DNA of 64,000 nucleotides. Origin: Candidatus Latescibacterota bacterium. GTDB taxonomy: Bacteria > Latescibacterota > UBA2968. The translations under genes were made by a program, and so were the position numbers. How positions within the stretch are numbered: position 1 is the stretch's first letter; every line of letters begins with the position of its first letter. The stretch is taken from contig JAJDYX010000023.1 in assembly GCA_022824945.1 (NCBI GenBank), positions 1-64,000 of the forward strand. The letters run 5' to 3'. The notes beneath the pieces were generated by a model that worked only from the letters and a program-made list of their open reading frames with translations, was not told the origin of the DNA and did not search any database. This document shows positions 26,389 through 35,308 of the stretch, piece by piece.

Positions 26389-26642
26389 TGACCAAATACG
26401 AATTTACCTTAATCCTCAAAGGACAATTCGAACTAACAGAAGAAATTGCAGATGAATTGTTCGAAGCCGGTTGTGACGATGGAACACCAGGGATATGCAA
26501 CGGTGTCTTTTCGATTGATTTTCACCGAGAGGAAGATTCCCTGGAAGCTGCTATTTGTTCAGCCATAGCAAATGTAAAATCGGCAGGTTACGAAGTAGCG
26601 CGCGCGGAAATTGAAACTGAAGCCATGTCGCAGCCTGTATAA
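26388..26642 (+). CDS. Small conserved hypothetical protein
   Basis: 84-residue acidic protein with a recognisable but uncharacterised pattern: ELTEEIADELFEAGCDDGTP then CNGVFSIDFHREEDSL and a C-terminal helix (AISNVKSAGYEVARAEIE-like). No known catalytic motif. Its ATG overlaps the toxin stop by one base, so it is translationally coupled to the toxin-antitoxin unit; a third component is possible but unproven. Confidence 0.7.
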   Translation: MTKYEFTLILKGQFELTEEIADELFEAGCDDGTPGICNGVFSIDFHREEDSLEAAICSAIANVKSAGYEVARAEIETEAMSQPV

Positions 26643-26661
26643 AAAAGGAGACATAAGCAAA

Positions 26662-27168
26662 ATGGCAACGCACTACACTTCTATAACGGCTGAGCAGGCC
26701 GCCCTCATCAGGAACGCTCCCCTATTCTTTGTAGCGACAGCCGATCCAAATTTGAAAAATGGACCTGATGGGACAGGTGCTTTAAATTTGTCGCCAAAGG
26801 GTGGAACGCCCTTGCATATTCTCACACCAAATCGCGTTGCTTACCTCGACTATCCCGGCAGTGGGAACGAGACAGCGCGTCATGCGATCTCTGGAGGTCC
26901 TATCACGATCATGGTGTGCTCCTTCGAGGAAGGTGATGCGGGCATTGTTCGGCTCTATGGACATGCGCGGATCGCTGAGCTTGACGACTCACCTCTCTCT
27001 CGCCAGATGCTCGAAGCGCCTGCTCAAGAATTGAAGAAACCTCGACAAGTAATTGAAGTAGATATTGAAAAAACGCAAACGAGTTGTGGCTACGGGGTTC
27101 CAATCATGGCTCTGGTTAGAGAGCGCCGCGTAGCTGATCGCGGACGAAAATACAAGGGGCCGCGATAG
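26662..27168 (+). CDS. Pyridoxamine 5'-phosphate oxidase-like flavoprotein
   Basis: 168-residue FMN-binding split-barrel protein: VATADPNLKNGPDGTGALNL with NLSPKGG, AYLDYPGSGNETARHAIS and the VRLYGHARI strand are typical of PPOX-family proteins. The start is ATG 26662 behind AAAAAAGGAG; the ORF track's extra 17 residues are leader. It may act in redox or F420/FMN-linked chemistry; substrate unknown. Confidence 0.85.
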   Translation: MATHYTSITAEQAALIRNAPLFFVATADPNLKNGPDGTGALNLSPKGGTPLHILTPNRVAYLDYPGSGNETARHAISGGPITIMVCSFEEGDAGIVRLYGHARIAELDDSPLSRQMLEAPAQELKKPRQVIEVDIEKTQTSCGYGVPIMALVRERRVADRGRKYKGPR

Positions 27169-27202
27169 CAGCAAGGATAAATGATAAAAGGAGCATTAGA
27201 GT

Positions 27203-27643
27203 ATGCCGTCAAACTACACGATCGCAAAAATCCTCAAGCAGGTTGCTTATTATCGCGAAATCTGTGATCGAAATCCGGGGCAGTATCTGGGCACAGCCAT
27301 GGAGGTCCAGTCACTGCGCGGTCAACGAATTGACGCGCTTCCAAAACTGGATTATTCAAGCATTAAGACATTGCTTGGTGAACCTGATACCGAGGTCATC
27401 CAGACGATCCAGGAGATCGTAGAAGGTCGTCCAGTCACTGCGCTACAGCCAGATCACATTCCCATAACGATTCTCGAACTCACGGAGATTCGCGGATTGG
27501 GCGCAAAATTGGCGAGACGCGTATTCGACGAACTTGGCGTCGCTGATTTGGCAGGATTGAAGTCGGCAGCAGAAAACGGTAACTTATCTACTGTGAAAGG
27601 CTTTGGTCCCAAAATGATTGAGCAGATCGCGTTACATAAATAA
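27203..27643 (+). CDS. Stand-alone helix-hairpin-helix DNA-binding protein (PolX N-terminal-like)
   Basis: 146-residue protein of helix-hairpin-helix type. An N-terminal helical part (AKILKQVAYYREICDRNPGQ) resembles the 8-kDa-type domain of family X polymerases, and GLGAKLARRVFDELGV and STVKGFGPKMIEQIALHK are two HhH motifs. It lacks any polymerase domain and so could be a DNA-structure binder or nuclease subunit. Starts behind AAAGGAG. Confidence 0.7.
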   Translation: MPSNYTIAKILKQVAYYREICDRNPGQYLGTAMEVQSLRGQRIDALPKLDYSSIKTLLGEPDTEVIQTIQEIVEGRPVTALQPDHIPITILELTEIRGLGAKLARRVFDELGVADLAGLKSAAENGNLSTVKGFGPKMIEQIALHK

Positions 27644-27655
27644 AAGGAGACATCC

Positions 27656-29149
27656 ATGGATTTCAAAGAGGGCCTGATAGACTATGAGGCTTTCGGTGCA
27701 AAGGGCGACGGTGTCACGGATGACATGCCGGCGATCTGCGAGGCACATGCCTACGCCAACGCGCACGGCCTGAGTGTCAGGACAAAGCCGGATGCGACCT
27801 ACCATCTCGGCGGCCAGGCACTGACCGCCGTAATCGCAACCGATACCGACTGGAACACCTCCCGGTTCACAGTTGACGACACACAGGTTGAAGACCACAA
27901 GGCGCATCTCTTTGAGGTACGCTCGCTGTTGGAGCCAGAGAAATTGCAGATTGATCGGCTCACGAGAGACCAGAGACAGGTGGATGCGCGACCAGAGCGC
28001 GACTGTCACGTCCTCGTGGAAAACGCGCACAAGAGGCAGTATATCCGGCGGGGACTCAACCAGAACGACGGCGTTCCCCAGCACGACTGCTTCGTCCTGC
28101 GTCGAGACGGCTCGGTGGAAGCGGACATCGATTGGGAATACGATCAGATCACCCGGGTGGAGGCGCGGCCAATCGACGACCAGACGCTATACTTACGCGG
28201 CGGCGTCTTTACCACATTTGCCAACCGCGAACACCACCCGAAAGGTTACAACTACTGGAATCGGAACATTGTGATCTCCCGATCGAACACAGAAGTCGCG
28301 GGTCTGACCCACTATGTCGTCGGCGAGACAGCCGTGGGCTGTCCCTATTCCGGATTCATTAGCGTGCAACAGTGTGCCCACATCACGCTGCGCAACTGCT
28401 TCGCCACCGGGCACAAAATCTACTCGACTATCGGCGCGGCGGGTAAGCCGGTCAGCATGGGCACCTATGACTACAATGCGAACAATGTCGTGGGATTCAC
28501 AATGATTGGATGTCGGATGAACCACATCACCGACCGCACGCGCTGGGGCGTAATCGGATCTAACTTCTGCAAAGACATCCTGCTCGAGGACTGCCATCTC
28601 TCCAGAATGGACACGCACATGGGCGTTTCTGGCACCTACGTTATCCGTCGCTGCACCCTGGGGCATATGGGACTGAACGCGATTGGCCGAGGCCAGCTAA
28701 CACTTGAGGATTCTACGTTATACGGCAGTAGCCTGGTCTCCTTTCGGCGCGACTATGGCAGCACCTGGGAGGGATCGCTCAAGATCCGCAACTGCCGATG
28801 GATTCCGGCCTGTGGAGACATCTGTCAGCCTCACATGATCAATGTTTCCAACGACGGCACGCACGATTTCGGATATCCCTGCTCTATGCCCGAAGAAGTC
28901 GTTATCGACGGACTATTCGTAGATGATTCCAATACGCCCGAGAATTACCAAGGCATGTACTTCTTCACCAGCCCGGACGACTTCCACGATGGCGTTGAAC
29001 AGGCCTTCGCATCTGAGGAACGTCCTTTCCCATACACCCCCTGCCAGCAAGTAAAGCTCCGGGGTCTGACGACTGCCAGCGGCCTGAGGCCACGACTCTC
29101 GCCCAATGCGACGATGAATGCCCACACGGCCGTGGTTGAGGAGGACTGA
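27656..29149 (+). CDS. GH28-related / pectate-lyase_3-like beta-helix protein
   Basis: 497-residue right-handed beta-helix protein. The opening DYEAFGAKGDGVTDDMPAI matches the pectate_lyase_3/GH28-related N-terminal motif; repeats of cysteine-rich turns (LRNCFATGHKIY, LLEDCHLSRM) continue to about residue 400. It has no signal peptide. It probably handles a carbohydrate, such as a polyuronate, but catalytic residues are not assignable from sequence alone. AAAGGAG precedes the ATG by six bases. Confidence 0.75.
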   Translation: MDFKEGLIDYEAFGAKGDGVTDDMPAICEAHAYANAHGLSVRTKPDATYHLGGQALTAVIATDTDWNTSRFTVDDTQVEDHKAHLFEVRSLLEPEKLQIDRLTRDQRQVDARPERDCHVLVENAHKRQYIRRGLNQNDGVPQHDCFVLRRDGSVEADIDWEYDQITRVEARPIDDQTLYLRGGVFTTFANREHHPKGYNYWNRNIVISRSNTEVAGLTHYVVGETAVGCPYSGFISVQQCAHITLRNCFATGHKIYSTIGAAGKPVSMGTYDYNANNVVGFTMIGCRMNHITDRTRWGVIGSNFCKDILLEDCHLSRMDTHMGVSGTYVIRRCTLGHMGLNAIGRGQLTLEDSTLYGSSLVSFRRDYGSTWEGSLKIRNCRWIPACGDICQPHMINVSNDGTHDFGYPCSMPEEVVIDGLFVDDSNTPENYQGMYFFTSPDDFHDGVEQAFASEERPFPYTPCQQVKLRGLTTASGLRPRLSPNATMNAHTAVVEED

Positions 29150-29229
29150 GGAAAGAGGAACTTAAATTGATTATAGGCTTCATAATGCTGACACTATCAA
29201 TAAAATCTCTCAGAATATGGGGTAAACCA

Positions 29230-30081
29230 ATGATATATCGAAGTCTGTTTTTTATCGCTATTTGCGCCACCTATCTGGGCCTGGCGTCCTTGGCTTTTGC
29301 CGGTGCGTGGACCCAAAAAAAAGGTGGCTATTATTTTAAGGTCGGAACCAGCTATTTGAACTCGACAAAAGATATCGACGCGAATGGCGACCAGGTTCAG
29401 AAGGCGAATATGGGAGAACTGATAGACCTCAATTATTCGGCCTACCTGGAATACGGCCTGCAGGACCGGCTAACGCTTGTCTCGTCCGTCCCCTACAAAC
29501 GTCTGAAGGATACCCGCACCCTCAGAGATCTCAATGAGGTTATTACGGGAACGGCACTGGAACGTCGGTGGGGTTTTGGCGACATGGAAATGCGTTTGCG
29601 ATGGCTTTTGACCAACAAGCCCGTGGTTGCATCTATTGCCGTGGGGGGCAAAATTCCGCTGTGGTACGATGACGACCCCAACACGCGGGTTCCCCTGAGT
29701 TCTAAAAAGATGGATGCAGATATTCGGCTACTACTGGGACAATCTCTGTACCCCGCTCCGATTTATATAACTGGAGAGGTGGGATACCGGATCCGTGGCG
29801 GAGCCTCCAGCAATGAAGGATTTTATGCCCTGGAGGCCGGAATTACAGTGGACCGATTCCTGTTCAAAGGGTATCTTTCGGGTATCCGTACCTTTGGAAC
29901 GTGCAACCCGGTTGAAGAGGTAGGACTGATAGGTGACCAGAATATCTTAAAACTCTCCCCTGGAGTGATTTGCCGTTTAACCGATTGGTTGGAACTGAGT
30001 GTGGATATGATTCGTATCGCAGCGGGCTGTAATACCACTGCGGGAAATACGTTTTTGTTTGGAATAGCATTTAAAAGGTGA
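29230..30081 (+). CDS. Outer-membrane beta-barrel protein, exported
   Basis: 283 residues with a signal peptide (LGLASLAFA-GAW). The rest is made of alternating strands with aromatic ends (YYFKVGTSYL, LTLVSSVPYKRL, VGYRIRGG) typical of an eight- to twelve-strand outer-membrane barrel. The start is ATG 29230; the ORF track began 21 codons early. The MsrP-like gene starts 26 bases after its stop, so the two may be co-expressed. Function is not identified. Confidence 0.75.
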   Translation: MIYRSLFFIAICATYLGLASLAFAGAWTQKKGGYYFKVGTSYLNSTKDIDANGDQVQKANMGELIDLNYSAYLEYGLQDRLTLVSSVPYKRLKDTRTLRDLNEVITGTALERRWGFGDMEMRLRWLLTNKPVVASIAVGGKIPLWYDDDPNTRVPLSSKKMDADIRLLLGQSLYPAPIYITGEVGYRIRGGASSNEGFYALEAGITVDRFLFKGYLSGIRTFGTCNPVEEVGLIGDQNILKLSPGVICRLTDWLELSVDMIRIAAGCNTTAGNTFLFGIAFKR

Positions 30082-30107
30082 GCCGGGACCTGATCAAGGA
30101 GGTTAGT

Positions 30108-31202
30108 ATGCCAAAACGAGGTTGGGAAATACCCGAGAGAGAAGCAACGCCAGAAGATGTTTATATAAACCGGCGGAAGTTTATGGTGGCCACAGGAGGT
30201 GCCCTGGGGGCGTTAGCAGGTTGCGGGAGTGAAAAGATCTTTACCCCTGCTGAACGAGCACCCACTACGCCAACTGAAGAGCCTCAGCAACCACCAACTA
30301 CGCCACAGCAACCGCAGCAACCACAACAACCCCAGCAACCGCAGGAGCCACAGCAACCGCAACAACCGCCAGATCCGCCGCAACCACCACAGCCACCACA
30401 GCCGCTTTATCCCGCCGGGCTCAATGAGCAATTCAACGAACTGGACCGGCCTTTAACCGAGGAGTCGGTAGCCGGATCGTACAATAATTTTTATGAATTC
30501 AGCACCAACAAGACTCTGGTAAAGCCTCTGTCGGAAAACTTCATGACAAATCCCTGGACAGTGGTAATCAAGGGAGAGGTCCCACAGGAAAAGACATACG
30601 ATTTTGACGATCTGGTCCGCGCTATTCCGCTGGAGGAACGGCTTTACCGCTTGCGGTGTGTGGAGGCGTGGTCCATGGCGATACCCTGGACCGGTTTTCC
30701 AATGAAGGCACTCTTAGACCTGGTACAACCGCTTTCTACGGCGAAATTCATCAAGATGACAACCTTCCTGGACCCAAATCAGGCTATTGGACAGCTTAAC
30801 ACCCCAAGGTATCCCTGGCCCTATGTTGAAGGGCTGACGATGGAAGAAGCGGCAAATGAACTCGCTTTTATTGCCACAGGGATTTACGGCCACGAAATGC
30901 CCAACCAGCACGGAGCGCCCATCCGCCTGGTCGTACCCTGGAAGTACGGTTTTAAAAGCATCAAATCACTCGTGAGCATAGAGTTTGTCCGCGAGCAACC
31001 GAGGACTTTCTGGAACACACTCGTTCCAAGAGAATACGGCTTCTTTGCCAACGTCAATCCCAAGGTCGCCCATCCCCGGTGGTCTCAGGCCATGGAACGG
31101 TTCATCACCACCGATCCTGCGAACCCCGAAATACGTCCGACCATGCTGTTCAACGGATATGACCAATATGTAATGAATTTATATCCCAATGAGCCGAGGT
31201 AA
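30108..31202 (+). CDS. MsrP-type sulfoxide reductase catalytic subunit with Tat/lipobox and Pro-Gln linker
   Basis: 364-residue molybdopterin enzyme of the MsrP (YedY) family. The RCVEAWSMAIPWTGFPM segment contains the cysteine that binds molybdenum. The leader has a twin-arginine motif RRKFM at residues 22-26 and a lipobox-like LAGC ending at Cys39, so it is probably exported folded and lipid-anchored. Residues about 50-105 form a repetitive PQQP linker, not usual for MsrP. The start ATG 30108 has AAGGAGG upstream. No MsrQ-like heme membrane partner is seen nearby, so an alternative electron donor is expected. Confidence 0.88.
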   Translation: MPKRGWEIPEREATPEDVYINRRKFMVATGGALGALAGCGSEKIFTPAERAPTTPTEEPQQPPTTPQQPQQPQQPQQPQEPQQPQQPPDPPQPPQPPQPLYPAGLNEQFNELDRPLTEESVAGSYNNFYEFSTNKTLVKPLSENFMTNPWTVVIKGEVPQEKTYDFDDLVRAIPLEERLYRLRCVEAWSMAIPWTGFPMKALLDLVQPLSTAKFIKMTTFLDPNQAIGQLNTPRYPWPYVEGLTMEEAANELAFIATGIYGHEMPNQHGAPIRLVVPWKYGFKSIKSLVSIEFVREQPRTFWNTLVPREYGFFANVNPKVAHPRWSQAMERFITTDPANPEIRPTMLFNGYDQYVMNLYPNEPR

Positions 31203-31381
31203 TGAAAAGTGCCACAGACACATAGAGCAATCCTCTGAGCAGAACAAAGCATGGTGGCTTCATCCAGACACATACTCTACATCGGGCAAAGAACGGCCTG
31301 ATGGTCTTGTGCACAGACAATAAAGATGCAGATCGAGCGTTTTTTGTCTAATATGTTGGACGCACAGGATAATAAGAGGAC

Positions 31382-33082
31382 ATGGATGTGAACCGTTTAT
31401 CTGGCCCAACAATAGCACTTCTCTTCGTCTTGTTGTTTCACTCGCGAGTCTTTGCAGATGGAAACAATTTGACTTTGCCAATCTTTCTTGGGATTCATAA
31501 ACACGAGAAAGAACTTTTTGACTGGCATCCCAGGTTTACACTGAACGTGCCTTCATTTGATAGTGCCAATGTGCCGTATATCCGCAGCCGTACCAGCGAC
31601 CTGGATGCCACGGCGTTTGTACATACGCTTCAGACTGCGACAGAAGATGCACCAGAAATATCAAAAGCCGATTTTGACGGTGACGGAACAATAAGTTTTG
31701 CCGATTTCATAGCTTTTACGTCCGCCTTTGGATCAGCCCAGGTAGAATACGATATCGACGGGAGTGGCCGGGTTGACTTTTCCGATTTCTTGGCCTTCGC
31801 CGTCGTTTTCGGCAAGAGTAAGCAAGAATGGGTTAAATTAGACTTTCATGATGAATTGCGAACGGCCTATCCAGCATTCGCCAAAACTGTCTTTGCCGCT
31901 GGATGGTATGGGTCTCGGATCGTTTTTGATGCTGATGATCACGCCTACACAATCATAAGAATTAAGTTGCGCGATGAATCAGAAAAAAACGTCCTGCTCT
32001 ATTCGCGTGATCATTGTAAAACCTGGCAAATCTACGAATTACCCGATGCAGATAGATTCCACATCGAACATTCGGGAACACCATCCCCCATTCCGGAAAC
32101 ACCTGCAATTCTGCTGCTTTCAAAACGGGCTGATCATCAGGCGCCCTGGGCGAGCTACTATATCATGCACCTGATCGTACCTCGCAAAACAAAAGGTGGC
32201 CTGAGTCTTGAGGAAAAGATCGCGATTACAAACGCCTGTTTTGGTTTCTCACAGCACTCTGGAGGCGCAGCTTTTGTTGCAACACGAGCGGGAAAAACAC
32301 ACATTGTTTGGGGCGAAGCAACCGAAGGCATTCCTCCAAATATGCCTTCTCCCCCAGAATACTGGTCCGATGTCGTGCTGTCGCCTCTGCAAATTGGCAA
32401 ACTTCCAGGAACTCCCACATATATCACCACTTATGATCGGAACACCAGGACGCTTGGCACACCAGTGTTCATCGCCTATGCACCGCCCGTAAACGATGCA
32501 CACAACGCGCCAGGTATCTGTATCGATAATGAAGGATATCTTCATGTGATTACTGGGGCCCATCATTCTAATTTTTTTTATTCAAAAAGTTTGCAACCGA
32601 ATAATGCTTATGGCGGATGGACCGAACCGCAACCGACACTCACAGCGGGTTATTGGGGAACAAGAACAATTTTTCCCATACCGGAAAAGCAGTGGGGGCG
32701 CCAAACATACCTTTCATTCGTGTGTGACCAAAATAATACACTCCACATCGTCTTCCGTCATTTACAAACAGGATACTATAACCATCATCACAATAACTAC
32801 TATATGGCACTTGCGTACCAACGCAAAGCGGCAAATGGCCCCTGGGAAGATGCCGTGCAACTGATCTTTCCTCCTATACCGCGTTACAGCATTTACTACC
32901 ATAAACTTGCGATTGACAGAGCTGGAAATCTCTATCTGAGCTACAACTATTATAGCACTCAGGAGCTATACGAATCCTATCAGGAAAGATACCGTTACAC
33001 ATCTATGCTCTTCTCGAATGATGGTGGAAACACATGGTCACTTGCCCGAACGCTACATTTTGGGAAAGGAATCAGAAACTGA
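31382..33082 (+). CDS. Exported protein with dockerin-like repeats and BNR-type domain
   Basis: 566-residue secreted protein. A signal peptide is followed near residues 95-145 by two dockerin/EF-hand-like calcium loops (DFDGDGTISFADFIAF, DIDGSGRVDFSDFLAF), then by a large BNR/sialidase-like beta-propeller region (VLLYSRDHCKTWQIY, SNDGGNTWSLAR). Such proteins often bind or cleave polysaccharides. The GAGGA sits only one base before ATG 31382, and GTG 31388 is an alternative start. Confidence 0.75.
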   Translation: MDVNRLSGPTIALLFVLLFHSRVFADGNNLTLPIFLGIHKHEKELFDWHPRFTLNVPSFDSANVPYIRSRTSDLDATAFVHTLQTATEDAPEISKADFDGDGTISFADFIAFTSAFGSAQVEYDIDGSGRVDFSDFLAFAVVFGKSKQEWVKLDFHDELRTAYPAFAKTVFAAGWYGSRIVFDADDHAYTIIRIKLRDESEKNVLLYSRDHCKTWQIYELPDADRFHIEHSGTPSPIPETPAILLLSKRADHQAPWASYYIMHLIVPRKTKGGLSLEEKIAITNACFGFSQHSGGAAFVATRAGKTHIVWGEATEGIPPNMPSPPEYWSDVVLSPLQIGKLPGTPTYITTYDRNTRTLGTPVFIAYAPPVNDAHNAPGICIDNEGYLHVITGAHHSNFFYSKSLQPNNAYGGWTEPQPTLTAGYWGTRTIFPIPEKQWGRQTYLSFVCDQNNTLHIVFRHLQTGYYNHHHNNYYMALAYQRKAANGPWEDAVQLIFPPIPRYSIYYHKLAIDRAGNLYLSYNYYSTQELYESYQERYRYTSMLFSNDGGNTWSLARTLHFGKGIRN

Positions 33083-33152
33083 AGGCGTACGTGACATTCT
33101 TTTTTCTCGAGATCGTCAATTATCACTACAGGAAAGGTATCGATCAGATACA

Positions 33153-33626
33153 ATGGCAACTGTTCACTTACTCTGTGGCCTGCCGGGTTCGGGCAAGACC
33201 ACTTTTGCTCGGGAACTTGAAGAGACTCACAAGGCCATGCGATATACCTATGACGAGTGGATGGTTCAACTCTATGGCAGATCGCCCCCTACCGATCAAT
33301 TTGAAACACTTTTCAACCGCGTCTCCATCCTGATCTGGCGCATTGCCACGCGCAATCTCGCCCTCGGCACAGATGTCATACTCGATAAGGGCTTCTGGCG
33401 CAAAAGAGATCGCGAAAATGTCAGGCAAGCGGCGGCGGCCATAGGAGCGGAATCAAAACTCTATTTCCTCGACGCTCCCATTGACGTACTTCGAAAGCGA
33501 ATTCTAACGCGTTCAAAAAGCGATCAGGATTCACTTTGGATCAACGACCATGCATTTACAGAATTCATCAATCGCTTTGAGCCACCAAGCGATGATGAAG
33601 ATTTTGTGCTTATTAAGACCGGATAG
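33153..33626 (+). CDS. P-loop kinase / AAA-type ATP-binding protein
   Basis: 157-residue P-loop protein with Walker A GLPGSGKTTFA at residues 9-19 and a VILDKGFWRKRDRENV segment of the type seen in polynucleotide-kinase-like and gluconate/zeta-toxin-like kinases. The ATG at 33153 is the natural start; the ORF track adds 45 residues that overlap the previous gene. Substrate unknown. Confidence 0.82.
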   Translation: MATVHLLCGLPGSGKTTFARELEETHKAMRYTYDEWMVQLYGRSPPTDQFETLFNRVSILIWRIATRNLALGTDVILDKGFWRKRDRENVRQAAAAIGAESKLYFLDAPIDVLRKRILTRSKSDQDSLWINDHAFTEFINRFEPPSDDEDFVLIKTG

Positions 33627-33665
33627 ATTTTCTATATTTAGAGAAGACCTAACGCTCAATAGCCA

Positions 33666-33899
33666 TTAATCATCCAGTCCGTCTTGCTCTGTGGTAGAGA
33701 ACTCCTGCTCAATCTCCCGAAGTTCTTTTTGGATTTCAGGATCAGCGGCCATTTTACTCAATTGAGCGTCTATATCCATTTTACCAGAAATATCAGTTCG
33801 TATCCGGTGGCTTACTCGCTCAATAAGCAACAATTGATCACCTAAAGGCAAACGACGGATGTTTTCTTCTAATTCATTAAGAAGAGATGGCGCAGACAT
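33666..33899 (-). CDS. Orphan antitoxin-like protein
   Basis: 77-residue acidic, helical protein resembling addiction-module antitoxins of the LPLGDQLLLIERVSHRIR type. AAGGAGG precedes the start at 33899. No toxin-like gene adjoins it on either side, so it may be an orphan left after toxin loss, or its partner may be unrelated and unrecognised. Confidence 0.65.
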   Translation of the reverse strand: MSAPSLLNELEENIRRLPLGDQLLLIERVSHRIRTDISGKMDIDAQLSKMAADPEIQKELREIEQEFSTTEQDGLDD

Positions 33900-33939
33900 C
33901 TCGTTCCTCCTTGATAGAGTATTCTATTTGGGATAATCG

Positions 33940-33970
33940 AAAGTACAACAAAGACCTCTTGAAAGTCAAG
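33940..33970 (-). promoter_or_regulatory. Promoter and short palindrome upstream of the orphan antitoxin
   Basis: On the minus strand TTGACT and TACTTT are 18 bases apart upstream of the 33899 start, and the -35 lies in the palindrome CTTGA-CTT-TCAAG (33958-33970). This would suit autoregulation, but it is pattern-based only. Confidence 0.3.
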
Positions 33971-34062
33971 GGATTCCCCACTATTGCTATCCCTACCCCG
34001 CTGTGCCAACGTGTAATAAGTCCATTTACCCAAACATTCCTTTACCCCAATTGGAATCAGCC

Positions 34063-35286
34063 ATGAAACTCAACCGCGACGAATTTCTGGAAACCGGCTA
34101 CCTCATCGTCAAAGAAGCCGTGCCACGCGACAAACTCGAACGCGTCCGACAGGCGTACGAAACACTCGTCAACCGCCAGCGCGAAAATTGGAAAGCCGAG
34201 CGTGCGGAAAATGATCCACCAGGAGGCGTATGGGAAACGGCGCCGCAGCCCCGCCTGCAACTCTCAAGACAGCCGCTCATCAATCAGATCGACCAGGAGA
34301 CAGCGCCAGCGGTCGAAGTATGGCTCGAGGAAAACATCCACGGAGTCAGCACAGAGCTTCTCGATGTATCGGATGGCGCCGTCACAGAAATGATGATGAT
34401 GTGCAATCCCGTCAGAGATCACGGCCCGGCAAAGTGGCATCGCGATCACCATCCGATCGACACAGCACCTCTTCAGGGCTATATCGACGACATCCTCGAA
34501 GGAGGCCCGCGTTACGTCCAGTGGAACATCTCGCTCTACGACGACAGCGTCCTCTGGGTGATACCGGGCAGCCATCTGCGACTGAACACCCCCGAAGAGA
34601 ACGAACTCATGTTGGCAGACCCCTGCCGCCCGTTGCCCAATGGCGTACAGACCCATCTCGAAGCCGGTGATGGCGTCGTCTATATCCTCCCGATCCTCCA
34701 CTGGGGCAGCAACTACAGCCCCAAAATGCGGCGAACCATCCACGGTGGCTTCTCAACCCACACATCAATTGACGACCTCTCGTTTACCGACCATCTCTCT
34801 TCGCAAGCGCAAGAGGCGTTCGCACGCTGGAACGGCCGCAGCGAAAAGATGGAGCAGCATACGGAAGACGCACTGAGAGCCGTTCTCTCCAGAGATGGCG
34901 CCGCGTATCTCAGCGCTCTGGACAACCTCCATCCGTGGCGGGCCGAAAAAGGGAGAACCCTATCAACAGTATTCCTCTGCAAAGCGGCACTTGCAATTCG
35001 ACTGCGAAAAGATCCCCCGCTTCAGGACATCGCCGAAGACCTCCAACGTCGCCTCCTGGGAACACATCCCATCACGCTCAACTGGGGATCGAAATTCGCT
35101 GATCGATTCACCTCTGATGAAGCCCGCTTGCTCTGGGATCGCTTCAGCCCACTCGAAGCACTGCTCCAATCAGACGAAGAACACTTCGTACCGGGCTTCC
35201 AGTCCATCCCCATGAAGCACTATTTTAATGAAATGCCCGCGGACTATAGCGCAGAGGACTTCATCGCCAGTTGGACAGAACAGTAG
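34063..35286 (+). CDS. Phytanoyl-CoA dioxygenase family protein, long form
   Basis: 407-residue PhyH oxygenase, longer than usual because of a C-terminal helical extension of about 120 residues. HxD is KWHRDHHPID near residue 127 and the distal histidine is in LHWGSNYSPKMRRT near residue 215. The start ATG 34063 is likely; the ORF track begins 20 codons earlier. It precedes an Ldh-type dehydrogenase by 22 bases, suggesting co-transcription. Confidence 0.88.
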   Translation: MKLNRDEFLETGYLIVKEAVPRDKLERVRQAYETLVNRQRENWKAERAENDPPGGVWETAPQPRLQLSRQPLINQIDQETAPAVEVWLEENIHGVSTELLDVSDGAVTEMMMMCNPVRDHGPAKWHRDHHPIDTAPLQGYIDDILEGGPRYVQWNISLYDDSVLWVIPGSHLRLNTPEENELMLADPCRPLPNGVQTHLEAGDGVVYILPILHWGSNYSPKMRRTIHGGFSTHTSIDDLSFTDHLSSQAQEAFARWNGRSEKMEQHTEDALRAVLSRDGAAYLSALDNLHPWRAEKGRTLSTVFLCKAALAIRLRKDPPLQDIAEDLQRRLLGTHPITLNWGSKFADRFTSDEARLLWDRFSPLEALLQSDEEHFVPGFQSIPMKHYFNEMPADYSAEDFIASWTEQ

Positions 35287-35308
35287 TTTTACCTTGCAGG
35301 AGACTTTC

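Noticed and set aside
30290-30410. PQQP-encoding repeat as possible CRISPR or satellite
   Set aside because: It is an in-frame coding repeat within the MsrP-like gene; units are short and degenerate, without spacers.
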